Assembly: GCA_024236075.1 (NCBI GenBank)
Contig: JACKLE010000001.1
Location: 372,001 to 436,000, forward strand
Source: Alphaproteobacteria bacterium
Lineage (GTDB): Bacteria; Pseudomonadota; Alphaproteobacteria; JACAEB01
Direction: 5' to 3'
DNA length: 64,000 nucleotides
Translations under genes and position numbers: made by a program
The notes under the pieces: generated by a model
What the model was told of the DNA's origin: nothing
Seen by the model: the letters and a program-made list of their open reading frames with translations, nothing else
Database searches by the model: none
In this document: positions 26,621 to 35,270 of the stretch, one piece after another
How the letters are laid out: every line of letters begins with the position of its first letter
Numbering within the stretch: the first letter of the stretch is position 1

Positions 26621-27961
26621 ATGGCAACACCTTTCGATCTCGTTCTCGCCGGCGGCACGCTCGTGACGCCGGGCGGCCGCGTCGCGGCCGATCTCGCCGT
26701 CGCGGGCGGGCGGATCGCGGCGATCGGGGATCTCTCCTCGGCGAAGGCCGCCGAGCGGCGCGACGTCGCCGGGCTGCACGTGCTGCCCGGCGTCATCGAC
26801 AGCCAGGTCCATTTCCGCGAGCCCGGCAACGAGCACAAGGAGGATCTCGAGAGCGGCAGCCGCGCGGCGGTGCTCGGCGGCGTCACGGCGGTCTTCGAGA
26901 TGCCGAACACGGCGCCGCCGACGACGAGCGCGGCCGCGCTCGCCGAGAAGCTCGCCCGCGCGCGGGGCCGCATGTGGTGCGACCACGCCTTCTATGTCGG
27001 GGCGAGTCCCGAGAACGTCGACGGCCTCGCGGCGCTCGAGCGCCTGCCCGGCGCGGCCGGCGTGAAGATCTTCATGGGCTCGTCGACGGGCACGCTCCTG
27101 GTGGGCGACGACGACACGCTCGGCCGCATTCTCGCGCGCATCTCGCGGCGCTGCGCCGTGCACTCCGAGGACGAGGCCCGCCTCGTCGCGCGCAAGGGCC
27201 TCGCGCGCGAGGGCGATCCCTCGAGCCATCCGGTGTGGCGCGACGCGGAGACCGCGGCCGCGGCGACGCGCCGCCTCCTCGCGCTCGCGCGCGCGGCCGG
27301 CAAGCGCATCCACGTTCTGCATGTGACGACGGCGGACGAAATGCCGCTCCTGGCCGAGGCAAAGGATTTCGCCAGCGTCGAGGTGACGCCGCAGCACCTC
27401 ACCCTCGCCGCGCCGGAGGCCTATGAGCGCCTCGGCACGCTCGCCCAGATGAACCCGCCGATCCGCGACGCGCATCACCGCGAGGCGCTGTGGGCGGGCC
27501 TCGCCGCCGGCATCGTCGACGTCATCGGCTCGGACCACGCGCCGCACACCCGCGAGGAGAAGGCCAAGACCTATCCCGCGACGCCCTCGGGCATGACGGG
27601 CGTGCAGACGCTCGTCCCCGTGATGCTCGACCACGTCGCCAAGGGCCGCCTCACGCTCGAGCGCTTCGTGGACCTCACCGCGCACGGTCCCGCGCGCCTC
27701 TTCGGCCTCGCGGGCAAGGGGCGCCTGGCGGTGGGCTACGACGCCGACCTCACGCTCGTCGATCTCGGGGCCGAGCGCGTCATCACCAACGACTGGATCG
27801 CCTCGCGCTGCGGCTGGACGCCCTTCGACGGCATGCGCGTCACGGGCTTTCCCGTCGCGACGCTGGTCCGGGGACGGATCGTCATGTGGGAGGGCGCGCT
27901 CCAGGGCGAGCCCATCGGCGAGCCGATCCGGTTCCAGGAGACGCTGGGAAAGGGGGAGTAG
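26621..27961 (+). CDS. pyrC: Dihydroorotase (class I)
   Basis: A 446-residue amidohydrolase closing carbamoyl-aspartate to dihydroorotate in pyrimidine synthesis. The metal-binding pair is in D-S-Q-V-H-F-R-E-P-G-N. The bridging lysine is in G-V-K-I-F-M-G-S-S-T-G. Further ligands are in H-V-T-T-A-D-E and G-S-D-H-A-P-H-T. N-M-N-P-P-type substrate binding is visible as Q-M-N-P-P-I-R. Related hydantoinase or allantoinase activities are less likely given R-E-P-G. The stop codon lies inside the first units of a heptad repeat. Confidence 0.88.
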   Translation: MATPFDLVLAGGTLVTPGGRVAADLAVAGGRIAAIGDLSSAKAAERRDVAGLHVLPGVIDSQVHFREPGNEHKEDLESGSRAAVLGGVTAVFEMPNTAPPTTSAAALAEKLARARGRMWCDHAFYVGASPENVDGLAALERLPGAAGVKIFMGSSTGTLLVGDDDTLGRILARISRRCAVHSEDEARLVARKGLAREGDPSSHPVWRDAETAAAATRRLLALARAAGKRIHVLHVTTADEMPLLAEAKDFASVEVTPQHLTLAAPEAYERLGTLAQMNPPIRDAHHREALWAGLAAGIVDVIGSDHAPHTREEKAKTYPATPSGMTGVQTLVPVMLDHVAKGRLTLERFVDLTAHGPARLFGLAGKGRLAVGYDADLTLVDLGAERVITNDWIASRCGWTPFDGMRVTGFPVATLVRGRIVMWEGALQGEPIGEPIRFQETLGKGE

Positions 27962-28046
27962 GGAGTAGGGAGTAGGGAGTAGGGAGTAGTGAGTAGCGAA
28001 TAGGAGGCTGCGACCGCTCTTTCGTTTTTTCCCTACTCCCCACTCC
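27954..28046. repeat. Heptad-repeat element with inverted arms at the pyrC/usg junction
   Basis: Seven consecutive heptamers run from 27954 to 28002: five perfect GGGAGTA units, then GTGAGTA and GCGAATA. After 28 bases that include a T-run, the inverse pattern CCCTACTCCCCACTCC occurs at 28031-28046. The left arm contains the pyrC stop codon and the right arm ends 2 bases from the usg stop. The element fills the convergent junction and could fold into a bidirectional terminator. A related, more degenerate copy lies at 59746-59859. Confidence 0.85.
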
Positions 28047-28048
28047 GC

Positions 28049-28315
28049 TCAATGCAGCGAGATTTCGTGATCGAGCAGGCGCGCCTCGCCGGGCGAGATG
28101 ATGGGCGCGGCCGCGACGCGCACGGAATGGAGGCGGCCGTCGAGATTGAGGCGCCAGAAATCCAGGAACTTGCGCAGGACGGGAAAGCGGGGGGCGAGGT
28201 CGAGCTCCTGCCAGAGATAGCTCTGCAGAAGCTTGGGGTGGTCGGGCAGGTGATAGAGAATTTCGGCCGTGGTGAGCCGGTACCCTTCGAGCTGCAACTC
28301 CAGTCGACGCGACAT
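28049..28315 (-). CDS. usg: Usg family protein
   Basis: An 88-residue protein typical of Usg, a small alphaproteobacterial family named from the region near trp genes. The sequence has the family's R-L-T-T-A-E-I-L-Y-H-L-P-D-H-P core and L-Q-S-Y-L-W-Q-E-L-D-L-A-P. No signal or membrane segment is present. The function is unknown. Neighbours here are not trp genes. It converges on pyrC across the heptad element. Confidence 0.85.
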   Translation of the reverse strand: MSRRLELQLEGYRLTTAEILYHLPDHPKLLQSYLWQELDLAPRFPVLRKFLDFWRLNLDGRLHSVRVAAAPIISPGEARLLDHEISLH

Positions 28316-28753
28316 GACACCTCCGCTCCTAAACGCCGCACGGCGATCCTCGAGCGCGAGAAGGCTCCTCCTCTCCGGTTCCGGCGGGCGGAGCTTCGCT
28401 CCCCTTATGAAACCGGCCCCGACGAAAAAATTCGGTCGGCTTTTGCCGCCAATCCGAACCTAGGCGTAAACGCGGCGTTCACCTTGCGGGTTCCGCGTCC
28501 GCCGGACCCCAAGGCTAAGTTGGCGGATGGCGTTCTGTCGAGGCGGATTTTTGGCACTCCCGGGCTTTAAGTGCTTGGAAATTCAGCCTTTCGCCTCGGA
28601 CGTGCGCCGGCTGGCCGCGGACGCCGCTTTGCGGTAGACTATATTTTGGTCGGATCGCCCAAATTCGCGGCCTGCGCGCCGGGAGCGCAGGCGGCCATGG
28701 GTGCGGGCCGGGCGGGATGCTTCCCCGCCGGCCTCCTGGCGTAAAGGCGTGCC
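28316..28753. other. 438-base divergent intergenic region between usg and the LysE-like gene
   Basis: No convincing gene or RNA is seen. An imperfect hairpin lies at 28419-28439 (CCGAC and GTCGG arms around an A-run). A TATATT hexamer at 28640-28645, in a local A/T-rich patch, is a possible -10 for the rightward gene, but no good -35 lies at the right distance. The region must contain promoters for both divergent genes. Confidence 0.4.
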
Positions 28754-29446
28754 GTGACGCAGCTCTTGATCCTCCTGCTGAAGGGATTGGGCATCGGCCT
28801 GCTCATCGCGGCGCCCGTGGGGCCGGTCAATCTGATCTGCATCCGCCGCACGCTCGCCTTCGGCCAGGTCAACGGCTTCCTCACGGGCACGGGCGCGGCG
28901 CTCGGCGACGGGCTCTTCGCGCTGCTCGTCGCCTTCGGCCTCACGGCGGCCTCGACCTTCGTCCTCGGCTATGCGGACATCGTCGCGTTCCTCGGCGGGG
29001 GCATCCTCATCGGCATGGGGCTGCGCACCTATTTCGCGCCGCCGCCGCGCATCGCGCTGCACGATCCCGCCATTCCGCCGCGCCGCCGGCGCCGGCTCGA
29101 GCGGCTGCAGGAGCGCGAGGGCTGGCGCACGCTTCTCGGCGCCATCTGGTCGACCTTCCTGCTGACGGTCACCAATCCCTTCACGCTGGTCGGCTTCTTC
29201 GCGCTCTTCGCGGGCCTTTCGGGCACGCTCGCCGAGGAGGGCAGCTATCTCACCGCGGCGCTTCTCGTCGGCTCCGTCGTCGCGGGCTCGGCGCTCTGGT
29301 GGTTCGCGCTCTCCAAGCTCATCGCGGCGTTCCGCAACCGCGTCTCGCGGCGGGCCCTGCAATGGATCAACCGCGTTTCGGGCTTTCTGCTCGGCTGCTT
29401 CGGCCTCGTCCTCCTCGTGCGGCTGCTCTTCGGGCCCATCGTCTGA
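28754..29446 (+). CDS. LysE/RhtB family amino-acid exporter
   Basis: A 230-residue inner-membrane protein with about six hydrophobic helices. The first contains the family motif A-A-P-V-G-P-V-N-L, followed by a G-x-x-x-G-T-G-A-A-L-G-D segment. LysE-type transporters export amino acids or related solutes using the membrane potential. An insertion rich in Arg (about residues 108-125) forms a cytoplasmic loop. The GTG start is inferred from position. The substrate is unknown and no regulator is adjacent. Confidence 0.88.
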   Translation: MTQLLILLLKGLGIGLLIAAPVGPVNLICIRRTLAFGQVNGFLTGTGAALGDGLFALLVAFGLTAASTFVLGYADIVAFLGGGILIGMGLRTYFAPPPRIALHDPAIPPRRRRRLERLQEREGWRTLLGAIWSTFLLTVTNPFTLVGFFALFAGLSGTLAEEGSYLTAALLVGSVVAGSALWWFALSKLIAAFRNRVSRRALQWINRVSGFLLGCFGLVLLVRLLFGPIV

Positions 29447-29581
29447 CATTCGCGCATAGCAAGGCTTCGCTTGGCGGGCCGAGCCGCTATGATCGCGCTC
29501 GGCCAGAGCAATCCGCGCCAAATCGGGATCGCGTTCGGTCCCGATCGATGGCCCGCCGATCTCGCCGCGGGAGAACACGCC

Positions 29582-31132
29582 ATGAACGGTGCCGAAGCCT
29601 TGATCGAGACCCTCGTCGCGAACGGCGTCGAGGTCTGCTTCAACAATCCGGGCACGTCCGAAATGCATCTCGTCGGCGCCATCGACAAGGTGCCGGGCAT
29701 GCGTCCGATCCTCGGCCTTTTCGAGGGCGCGGTGACGGGGGCGGCGGACGGCTACGGGCGCATGGCGGGTAAGCCCGCCTGCACGCTCCTCCATCTCGGG
29801 CCCGGCCTCGGCAACGGGCTCGCGAACCTGCACAACGCCAAGAAGGCCGGCACACCCATCGTGAACATCGTGGGCGAGCACGCGACCTATCACCGCAAAT
29901 ACGACGCGCCGCTCTCCTCGGACATTGCGAGCCTCGCGCGGCCCATGTCGCACTGGGTGCAGACGGTCGAGCACGCCGCCGACGGGCCGCGCCTCGCGAG
30001 CCTCGCGGTCGCCGAGGCGCTCGGGACGCCGGGGCGCATCGCGACGCTGATCCTGCCCGCCGACTCCGCCTGGAACGAGCTCGGCCGGCGCGACGCGCCG
30101 CCGCGCGCGAGGCCCGCCGCCGCGCCGCAGGTTCCCGGAGCGCGCATCGACGCGGCGGCGAAGGCGCTGCGGGAGGCGAAATCGGCCGCCATCGTCCTCG
30201 GCAACGACGCGATGCGCGAGGGGCCCCTGCTCGCGGCGGCCCGCATCGCCGCGGCGACCGGCGCGCGGCTCTATGCCGAGACCTTCTCCAAGCGCACCGA
30301 GCGGGGCGCGGGGCGCGTCGCGGTGAAGACCATCCCCTATTTCGCCGAGATGGCGCTCGACGAGCTCAAGGGCGTCGACCTTCTGCTGCTCGCCGGCGCG
30401 CGCATCCCCATCGCCTTCTTCGCCTATCCGGGCAAGGCGAGCGTGCTGGTGCCCGAGGGCGCGCGCACGCAGGACCTCGCGCGTCCCGACGAGGACGTGC
30501 CGGACGCGCTCGAGGCCCTGGCCGAGGCGGTGGGCGCGCCGCGCAGCGTCAACACGCTGCAGGAGGCCAAGCGGCCCGGCCTCGGCGAGGGCCGCCTCAA
30601 CGCCCACGAGATCGGCCGCACGCTGGGCGAGCTTCTGCCCGAGAACGCCATCGTCGCGGACGAAGGCTGCACCTGCGGCCTCTGGGCGAGCGTCCATACG
30701 GCGGGCGCCCCGCCGCACGACTGGCTCCAGCTCACGGGCGGCTCGATCGGCCTCGGCATTCCGCTTGCGACCGGCGCGGCGGTCGCCTGCCCGGACCGCA
30801 AGGTCGTCTGCATCCAGGGCGACGGCGGAGCGATGTACACGATCCAGGCGCTCTGGACGCAGGCGCGCGAGGGGCTCGACGTCGTGACGATCGTCTTCGC
30901 GAACCGCTCCTACGCCATCCTCAACATCGAGTTCGACCGGGTCGGCGCCGGCAAGGCGGGCGAGAAGGCGCAGTCCATGCTGGAGATCGGCAATCCCGAG
31001 ATCAATTTCGCCGAGCTCGCCCGGGCCATGGGCGTCAACGCCATGCGCTGCACCACCGTCGAGGCCTTCAACAAGGCCCTCGCCGACTGCATGGCGACCA
31101 AGGGCCCCCACCTCATCGAGGCGGTGCTGTAG
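29582..31132 (+). CDS. Thiamine-diphosphate enzyme, acetolactate synthase large-subunit-like
   Basis: A 516-residue member of the ThDP carboligase/decarboxylase family. The activating Glu is in L-F-E-G-A-V-T-G-A-A-D-G-Y (about residues 47-59). The ThDP/Mg motif begins G-D-G-G-A-M-Y-T and ends in A-N-R-S-Y-A-I-L. Three domains (PYR, central, PP) are all present. It is shorter than catalytic IlvB (about 570-600). No small regulatory subunit gene follows, so isoleucine/valine synthesis is doubtful. A benzoylformate-decarboxylase-like or other 2-keto-acid activity is possible. Confidence 0.82.
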   Translation: MNGAEALIETLVANGVEVCFNNPGTSEMHLVGAIDKVPGMRPILGLFEGAVTGAADGYGRMAGKPACTLLHLGPGLGNGLANLHNAKKAGTPIVNIVGEHATYHRKYDAPLSSDIASLARPMSHWVQTVEHAADGPRLASLAVAEALGTPGRIATLILPADSAWNELGRRDAPPRARPAAAPQVPGARIDAAAKALREAKSAAIVLGNDAMREGPLLAAARIAAATGARLYAETFSKRTERGAGRVAVKTIPYFAEMALDELKGVDLLLLAGARIPIAFFAYPGKASVLVPEGARTQDLARPDEDVPDALEALAEAVGAPRSVNTLQEAKRPGLGEGRLNAHEIGRTLGELLPENAIVADEGCTCGLWASVHTAGAPPHDWLQLTGGSIGLGIPLATGAAVACPDRKVVCIQGDGGAMYTIQALWTQAREGLDVVTIVFANRSYAILNIEFDRVGAGKAGEKAQSMLEIGNPEINFAELARAMGVNAMRCTTVEAFNKALADCMATKGPHLIEAVL

Positions 31133-31576
31133 TAGGGGGCGAGCCCGCCACATCCGTGACGTCGTCCCGCGGTCGAGCCGCGGGATGACGGCTTAGGCCA
31201 CAGACCCACAACGCCGTCATCCCGGAAGCCATCCCGGCCTTCGCCGGGACAAGATTTGCCCCAAATCTTTGATTTGGCCGGCAAATTGAGCTGTCCGGGA
31301 TCTGCCGCTTGCGGAGCATCGCCCAGCCGCAGATCCCGGACGCCAAGGCTCGCAAGGCCGGAAATGCGAGCATTTCCGGGCTCGCCTAGAGCCTGCCCCT
31401 GCGAAGGCAGGGGCTCCGGGATGACGGGGTGGGGGCCAATGAGTCGGTGACCTAATGTGGGGGCGAGCGCGGGGAATGCGGGCCACGGGACGCCGCCCTC
31501 GAAACTTCCCGGCAAGGCGCGCCCGGCTATACTCCGCTCCCGCCCGCTTCCGGGCGCGCGAGCGGAACGTCTGCCC
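31133..31576. repeat. 444-base intergenic mosaic of palindromes
   Basis: No gene is visible. Successive inverted repeats are stacked here. TCCCGCGG (31165-31172) pairs with CCGCGGGA (31178-31185). GTCCGGGATCTGC (31293-31305) pairs with GCAGATCCCGGAC (31329-31341). CCGGAAATGC (31358-31367) pairs with GCATTTCCGG (31370-31379). GCCCCTGC (31395-31402) pairs with GCAGGGGC (31407-31414). The GTCATCCCGG-type core recurs in both orientations. This resembles REP/BIME-like intergenic repeats of alphaproteobacteria. The last 130 bases lead to the GspE-like gene. Confidence 0.8.
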
Positions 31577-33376
31577 ATGGCCACCAATACGAGCGAGAAG
31601 CCCGGCGCGAGCCTCGAGATGTTCGGCTTTTCGGGGCCGCCGGCCCCCGCGCCCCTGCTCGGGCGTCGGCTCGTCGAGCTCGGCATCCTCTCGGAGGACC
31701 AGCTCAAGGCCGCGCTCGAGGCGCAGTCGCGCTCGCCCCACCGCATGCTGGGCTCGATCCTCACCGAGAAGGGCCTCCTCTCGGACGAGAGCCTCGCCGG
31801 CGTCCTCGGCGATCCCTCGCTCGCGCCGCCCTTCGATCCGCGCACGATCCTTCTCGATCCGCAGGCCGTGAACCTCCTGCCGCAGGACGTCGCCGCGAGC
31901 CACAAGGTGCTCGCCATATCGAGCGGGGGCGGGGCCATCATCATCGCCGCGAGCGAGGGCTCGACGGCCAATTTCGCCGAGGAGCTCAAGCGCTATCTCC
32001 CGCACGGCGCGCGCATCGAGCCGCGCTTCTGGCCGGAGGAGGCGCTCGCGAGCGCCATCTCCTCCGTCTACGGCAATCCCCTCGCGCTCAAATCGGTGAT
32101 CCAGGAGCTCGCGCGCATCGCGCAGGGCCCGCCCTCGGCGCGGCCGAGCCGGCTCGAGGACTGGCGCAATCCCATCGTGCGCTTCGTCAACGCCGCGCTG
32201 CTGGAGGCGATCCGCCTCGGCGCCAGCCACATCCACATGGAGCCGCAGCGCGACCACATGCGCTTCGCGCTGCGCGTCGGCGGCGCGCTCCAGAGCGTGC
32301 TCGAGGTGCCCATCTTCGCCTGGCCGGACACGGCCGCGCGGCTCGCCCGCCTCGGCGGGTGGAGCGAGGCCTGCGAGGCGATGCTCGGCCGCGGCAAGGT
32401 CAAGGGCGCTCCGCCGCCCGCCGTCGCGGAGGGCCTCATTCCCCTGAAGCTCGGCACACGAACGATAGATGCGCGAACGCACGCCGTCCTCACCGAGGCG
32501 GGCATCGCGGTGACGGTGCTGCTCGTCGAGACGCGCGGAAGCCCCGCCGATCTCGGCAGGCTCGGCCTCACCGAGTCGAACGAGGCGGGCCTCGTCGCGA
32601 CGGCGCGCCGGCCCGGCGGCATGCTGCTCATCGCCGGCCCGGCGAGGTCGGGACGCTCGACGACGCTCTACGCGCTTCTCGACCGCATCCGCGCCTCCGA
32701 CACCACGATCCTCGCGATCGACGACCGGGCGGAGGTCGTCGTCGAGGGCGTGCGGCAGATGCGCCACCAGTCGGGCGACACGAAGGGCGCGCTCGTCCTC
32801 GCCGAGGCCGCCCTTCGTCAGGACCCGGACGTTCTCGTCTTCGGCTCGATCGACGCGCCCGAGCTCGCCGAGGCCGCGTTCCGGGCCGCCGTCGCCGGCC
32901 TCAAGGTGATCGCCACCTTCACGGCGCGCGACGCGATGGCCGCGCTCGCCCGGCTTCAGGCCTTCGGAATCGCGCCCGAGCTCATCGCGGGCACCATGTC
33001 CGGCGTCTATGCCCAGCGCCTCCTGCGCCGCCTGTGCCCGGTGTGCAAGACCTCGCGCCCTGCGAGCGGAAGCGACCTTCTCGAGGCCGGCCTCGCGCCG
33101 GGCTCCGTCGCCACGCTCACCGAGGCGAAGGGCTGCCCGACCTGCCGCGAGACGGGCTACAAGGGCCGCCTCGTCCTCTCGGAGCTGCTGGTCGTGGACG
33201 GCGAGCTCGAGGACCTCATCGCCAATCGCGCGCCGCGACTCGAGCTTCTCGACTTCGCCCGCCGGCGCGGCTTCGCCCCGATCGCCGAGGACGGGCTTTT
33301 GCGCCTTTCCAAGGGCGAGGTGACGCTCGCCGACCTCGCGCGCCTCGTCGATCTCTCGGCTGTCAGGGAGGGCTAG
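31577..33376 (+). CDS. GspE/PilB-like secretion ATPase homologue with degenerate catalytic motifs
   Basis: A 599-residue protein with type II secretion/type IV pilus ATPase architecture: an MshEN-like N-terminal domain (L-V-E-L-G-I-L-S-E-D-Q-L, about 32-43), an N2 region with H-I-H-M-E-P (219-223), and a C-terminal RecA-like domain. The zinc site is kept: C-P-V-C at 487-490 and C-P-T-C at 520-523, then T-G-Y-K-G-R. Walker A reads G-P-A-R-S-G-R-S (354-361), with Arg360 where Lys is expected. The Walker B region is D-V-L-V-F-G-S, with Ser for Glu at 424. The His-box L-H-T-N-D-A is F-T-A-R-D-A. No pilin or secretion gene is nearby. Confidence 0.85.
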   Translation: MATNTSEKPGASLEMFGFSGPPAPAPLLGRRLVELGILSEDQLKAALEAQSRSPHRMLGSILTEKGLLSDESLAGVLGDPSLAPPFDPRTILLDPQAVNLLPQDVAASHKVLAISSGGGAIIIAASEGSTANFAEELKRYLPHGARIEPRFWPEEALASAISSVYGNPLALKSVIQELARIAQGPPSARPSRLEDWRNPIVRFVNAALLEAIRLGASHIHMEPQRDHMRFALRVGGALQSVLEVPIFAWPDTAARLARLGGWSEACEAMLGRGKVKGAPPPAVAEGLIPLKLGTRTIDARTHAVLTEAGIAVTVLLVETRGSPADLGRLGLTESNEAGLVATARRPGGMLLIAGPARSGRSTTLYALLDRIRASDTTILAIDDRAEVVVEGVRQMRHQSGDTKGALVLAEAALRQDPDVLVFGSIDAPELAEAAFRAAVAGLKVIATFTARDAMAALARLQAFGIAPELIAGTMSGVYAQRLLRRLCPVCKTSRPASGSDLLEAGLAPGSVATLTEAKGCPTCRETGYKGRLVLSELLVVDGELEDLIANRAPRLELLDFARRRGFAPIAEDGLLRLSKGEVTLADLARLVDLSAVREG

Positions 33377-33640
33377 CCGACGGCCGGTACGGGGAGAAAT
33401 CGCTTGACTTTCGGCCCCTCCGGCCGCATCTGTCTCCCAGATTTCTCGCGACCGCGCGAGGTGCCGGCGGCCGCAACCGAGCTTTTGAGCAGGTTCGCGG
33501 TAGTTTGGCTCTTGTTCTCGAGACGTCCCATTTAACCTCCGTTTGCTCCAGGTGCGCGTGGAAGACGGGAACGCGCCATTCGGCATCCGCGGGCCAATTC
33601 GCCCGCCTCGCCCGGTGCAATTTGAGGAACTCAATCTCCA

Positions 33641-34864
33641 GTGACTGAAACGACCTTTTCCGGGCTCGGCCTTGCCGCCCCGATCCTGACGGCGCTCGAC
33701 AGCGGCCGTTACCATTCGCCGACCCCGATTCAGGCGGGCGCGATCCCGCCCCTCCTGGCGGGCCGCGATCTCCTGGGCATCGCCCAGACGGGAACCGGCA
33801 AGACGGCGGCCTTCGCGCTTCCGCTGCTGCATCTGCTGAGCGAGGCGCGCGAGCGGCCGAGCCGCCAGGGCGTGCGCGCCCTCGTCCTCGCCCCGACCCG
33901 CGAGCTCGCCGTCCAGATCTTCGAGAGCTTCGCCGCCTATGGGCGCAATCTCAAGCTGCGGCGGGCGGTGCTCGTCGGCGGCGTGGCGCAGGGGCCGCAG
34001 CGCAGCGCGCTCGCCCAGGGCGTCGACATTCTCGTCGCCACGCCCGGCCGGCTGCTCGACCACATGGAGCAGGGCAACGTCCACCTCCAGTCGGTGCGCC
34101 ATCTGGTGCTCGACGAGGCCGATCGGATGCTCGACATGGGATTCATCCGCGACGTGCGCAAGATCGTCGCCGCCCTGCCGAAGGGCCGCCAGAGCGTGCT
34201 CTTCTCGGCGACCATGCCGGCCGATGTCGGCACGCTCGCGCGCGACATGCTGAAGGATCCCGTGCGCATCGAAGTGACCCCCAAGGTCGTCACGGTCGAG
34301 CGCATTCACCAGCGCGTGCATCATGTGGCGCAGGGCGGCAAGCCCGCGCTCCTCGTCGGCCTCCTGGGCGATCCGGCCTATCGGCGCGTCATCGTCTTCA
34401 CCCGGACGAAGCGCGGCGCGAACCGCGTCGCCGAGACCCTCGGCAAGGCCGGGATTGCCGCCGACGCCATTCACGGCAACAAGTCGCAGAACGCCCGGCA
34501 GGGTGCGCTCGAGCGCTTCCGGAACGGCAAGGCGCGGGTTCTCGTCGCCACCGACATCGCGGCCCGCGGGCTGCACGTCAGCGAGGTGAGCCACGTCATC
34601 AACTACGAGCTGCCGAGCGAGCCCGAGACCTATGTCCACCGCATCGGCCGCACGGCGCGCGCCGGCGCGGCGGGCGAGGCGATCTCGTTCTGCGACGCGG
34701 GCGAGCTGGGCGCGCTTCGCGACATCGAGCGTCTGACCGGACGATCGATGGAAGCCGTCGGCGAGGCCGCCAAGGCGCCGCCGCGAGCGGCAAAGTCGCC
34801 GGTCAAGACGCCCGCGCGCGCGGGACGTCCCCGGCGCCGGTTCCATCGCGCGGCCGCCGCGTGA
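33641..34864 (+). CDS. rhlE: DEAD-box ATP-dependent RNA helicase, RhlE type
   Basis: A 407-residue two-domain helicase that remodels RNA duplexes using ATP. The Q-motif region (Y-H-S-P-T-P-I-Q) is followed by Walker A A-Q-T-G-T-G-K-T, P-T-R-E-L-A, D-E-A-D, S-A-T and H-R-I-G-R-T-A-R-A-G, all intact. The basic C-terminal tail (about 370-407) is Arg/Lys/Pro-rich and probably binds RNA. GTG start. A cold-shock protein gene follows 87 bases later, so a cold-adaptation pair is likely. The 264-base upstream region has no other gene. Confidence 0.93.
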   Translation: MTETTFSGLGLAAPILTALDSGRYHSPTPIQAGAIPPLLAGRDLLGIAQTGTGKTAAFALPLLHLLSEARERPSRQGVRALVLAPTRELAVQIFESFAAYGRNLKLRRAVLVGGVAQGPQRSALAQGVDILVATPGRLLDHMEQGNVHLQSVRHLVLDEADRMLDMGFIRDVRKIVAALPKGRQSVLFSATMPADVGTLARDMLKDPVRIEVTPKVVTVERIHQRVHHVAQGGKPALLVGLLGDPAYRRVIVFTRTKRGANRVAETLGKAGIAADAIHGNKSQNARQGALERFRNGKARVLVATDIAARGLHVSEVSHVINYELPSEPETYVHRIGRTARAGAAGEAISFCDAGELGALRDIERLTGRSMEAVGEAAKAPPRAAKSPVKTPARAGRPRRRFHRAAAA

Positions 34865-34951
34865 TCGAGCCAAACTCGAATACGTCCTTCGACGGATCGT
34901 TTGTCGTCGGACGGAATGCTTAGCGAAGCCTATCGAAAGGAGACAGAATCG

Positions 34952-35161
34952 ATGGCTACCGGAACGGTCAAGTGGTTCAACCCGATGAAGGGATTCGGTT
35001 TCATCGAGCCCGATGACGGCGGCAAGGACGTGTTCGTCCATATCAGCGCGGTCGAGCGCTCCGGCATCGGCACGCCGACGGAAGGCCAGAAGCTTTCCTA
35101 CGAGCTGGAGCGCGATGCCAAGCGCGGCCGCGTATCGGCCGTCAATCTGCAACGCGCCTGA
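34952..35161 (+). CDS. cspA: Cold-shock protein (CspA family)
   Basis: A 69-residue single cold-shock domain. RNP1 is K-G-F-G-F-I and RNP2 is V-F-V-H-I, both intact, within the standard five-strand OB fold. It binds single-stranded nucleic acid and melts RNA structures. An AAAGGAGA ribosome site lies upstream of the ATG. The 87-base leader after rhlE may be regulatory, but I see no definite thermosensor fold. A strong hairpin follows the stop. Confidence 0.96.
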   Translation: MATGTVKWFNPMKGFGFIEPDDGGKDVFVHISAVERSGIGTPTEGQKLSYELERDAKRGRVSAVNLQRA

Positions 35162-35170
35162 GGAGGAAGC

Positions 35171-35193
35171 GACCCGCGCAGCCCGCGCGGGTC
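35171..35193 (+). terminator. Hairpin after the cold-shock gene
   Basis: A perfect 9-base stem, GACCCGCGC (35171-35179) with GCGCGGGTC (35185-35193), and a 5-base loop, starting 9 bases after the csp stop. There is no T-run, so it may attenuate read-through into the zinc-ribbon gene or protect the csp mRNA. Confidence 0.5.
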
Positions 35194-35270
35194 TCCCCGC
35201 CAGTACGTTCGATGATTTGGAGGAGGAGGGCCGGCAGCGGCGTGTCGCCGGCCGGCCCGCTCGTACGAAG

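Noticed and set aside
27954..28002. CRISPR-like short tandem repeats
   Set aside because: The units are 7 bases with no spacers, and no cas gene is near. It is a heptad array.
28419..28445. Rho-independent terminator
   Set aside because: The hairpin has a bulge and lies upstream of both flanking divergent genes, so no transcript would end there.
29582..31132. Catalytic acetolactate synthase for branched-chain amino acids
   Set aside because: It is shorter than IlvB and no IlvN-type small subunit follows, so only family membership is claimed.
34865..34951. Cold-shock mRNA thermosensor in the csp leader
   Set aside because: A CGACG/CGTCG stem is possible but the outer pairing has mismatches; the evidence is too weak to call a structured RNA.
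31217..35152. A minus-strand open frame of about 1,300 codons across the GspE-like, rhlE and csp genes
   Set aside because: It lies opposite three genes with clear motifs and its translation is compositionally biased with no domain.
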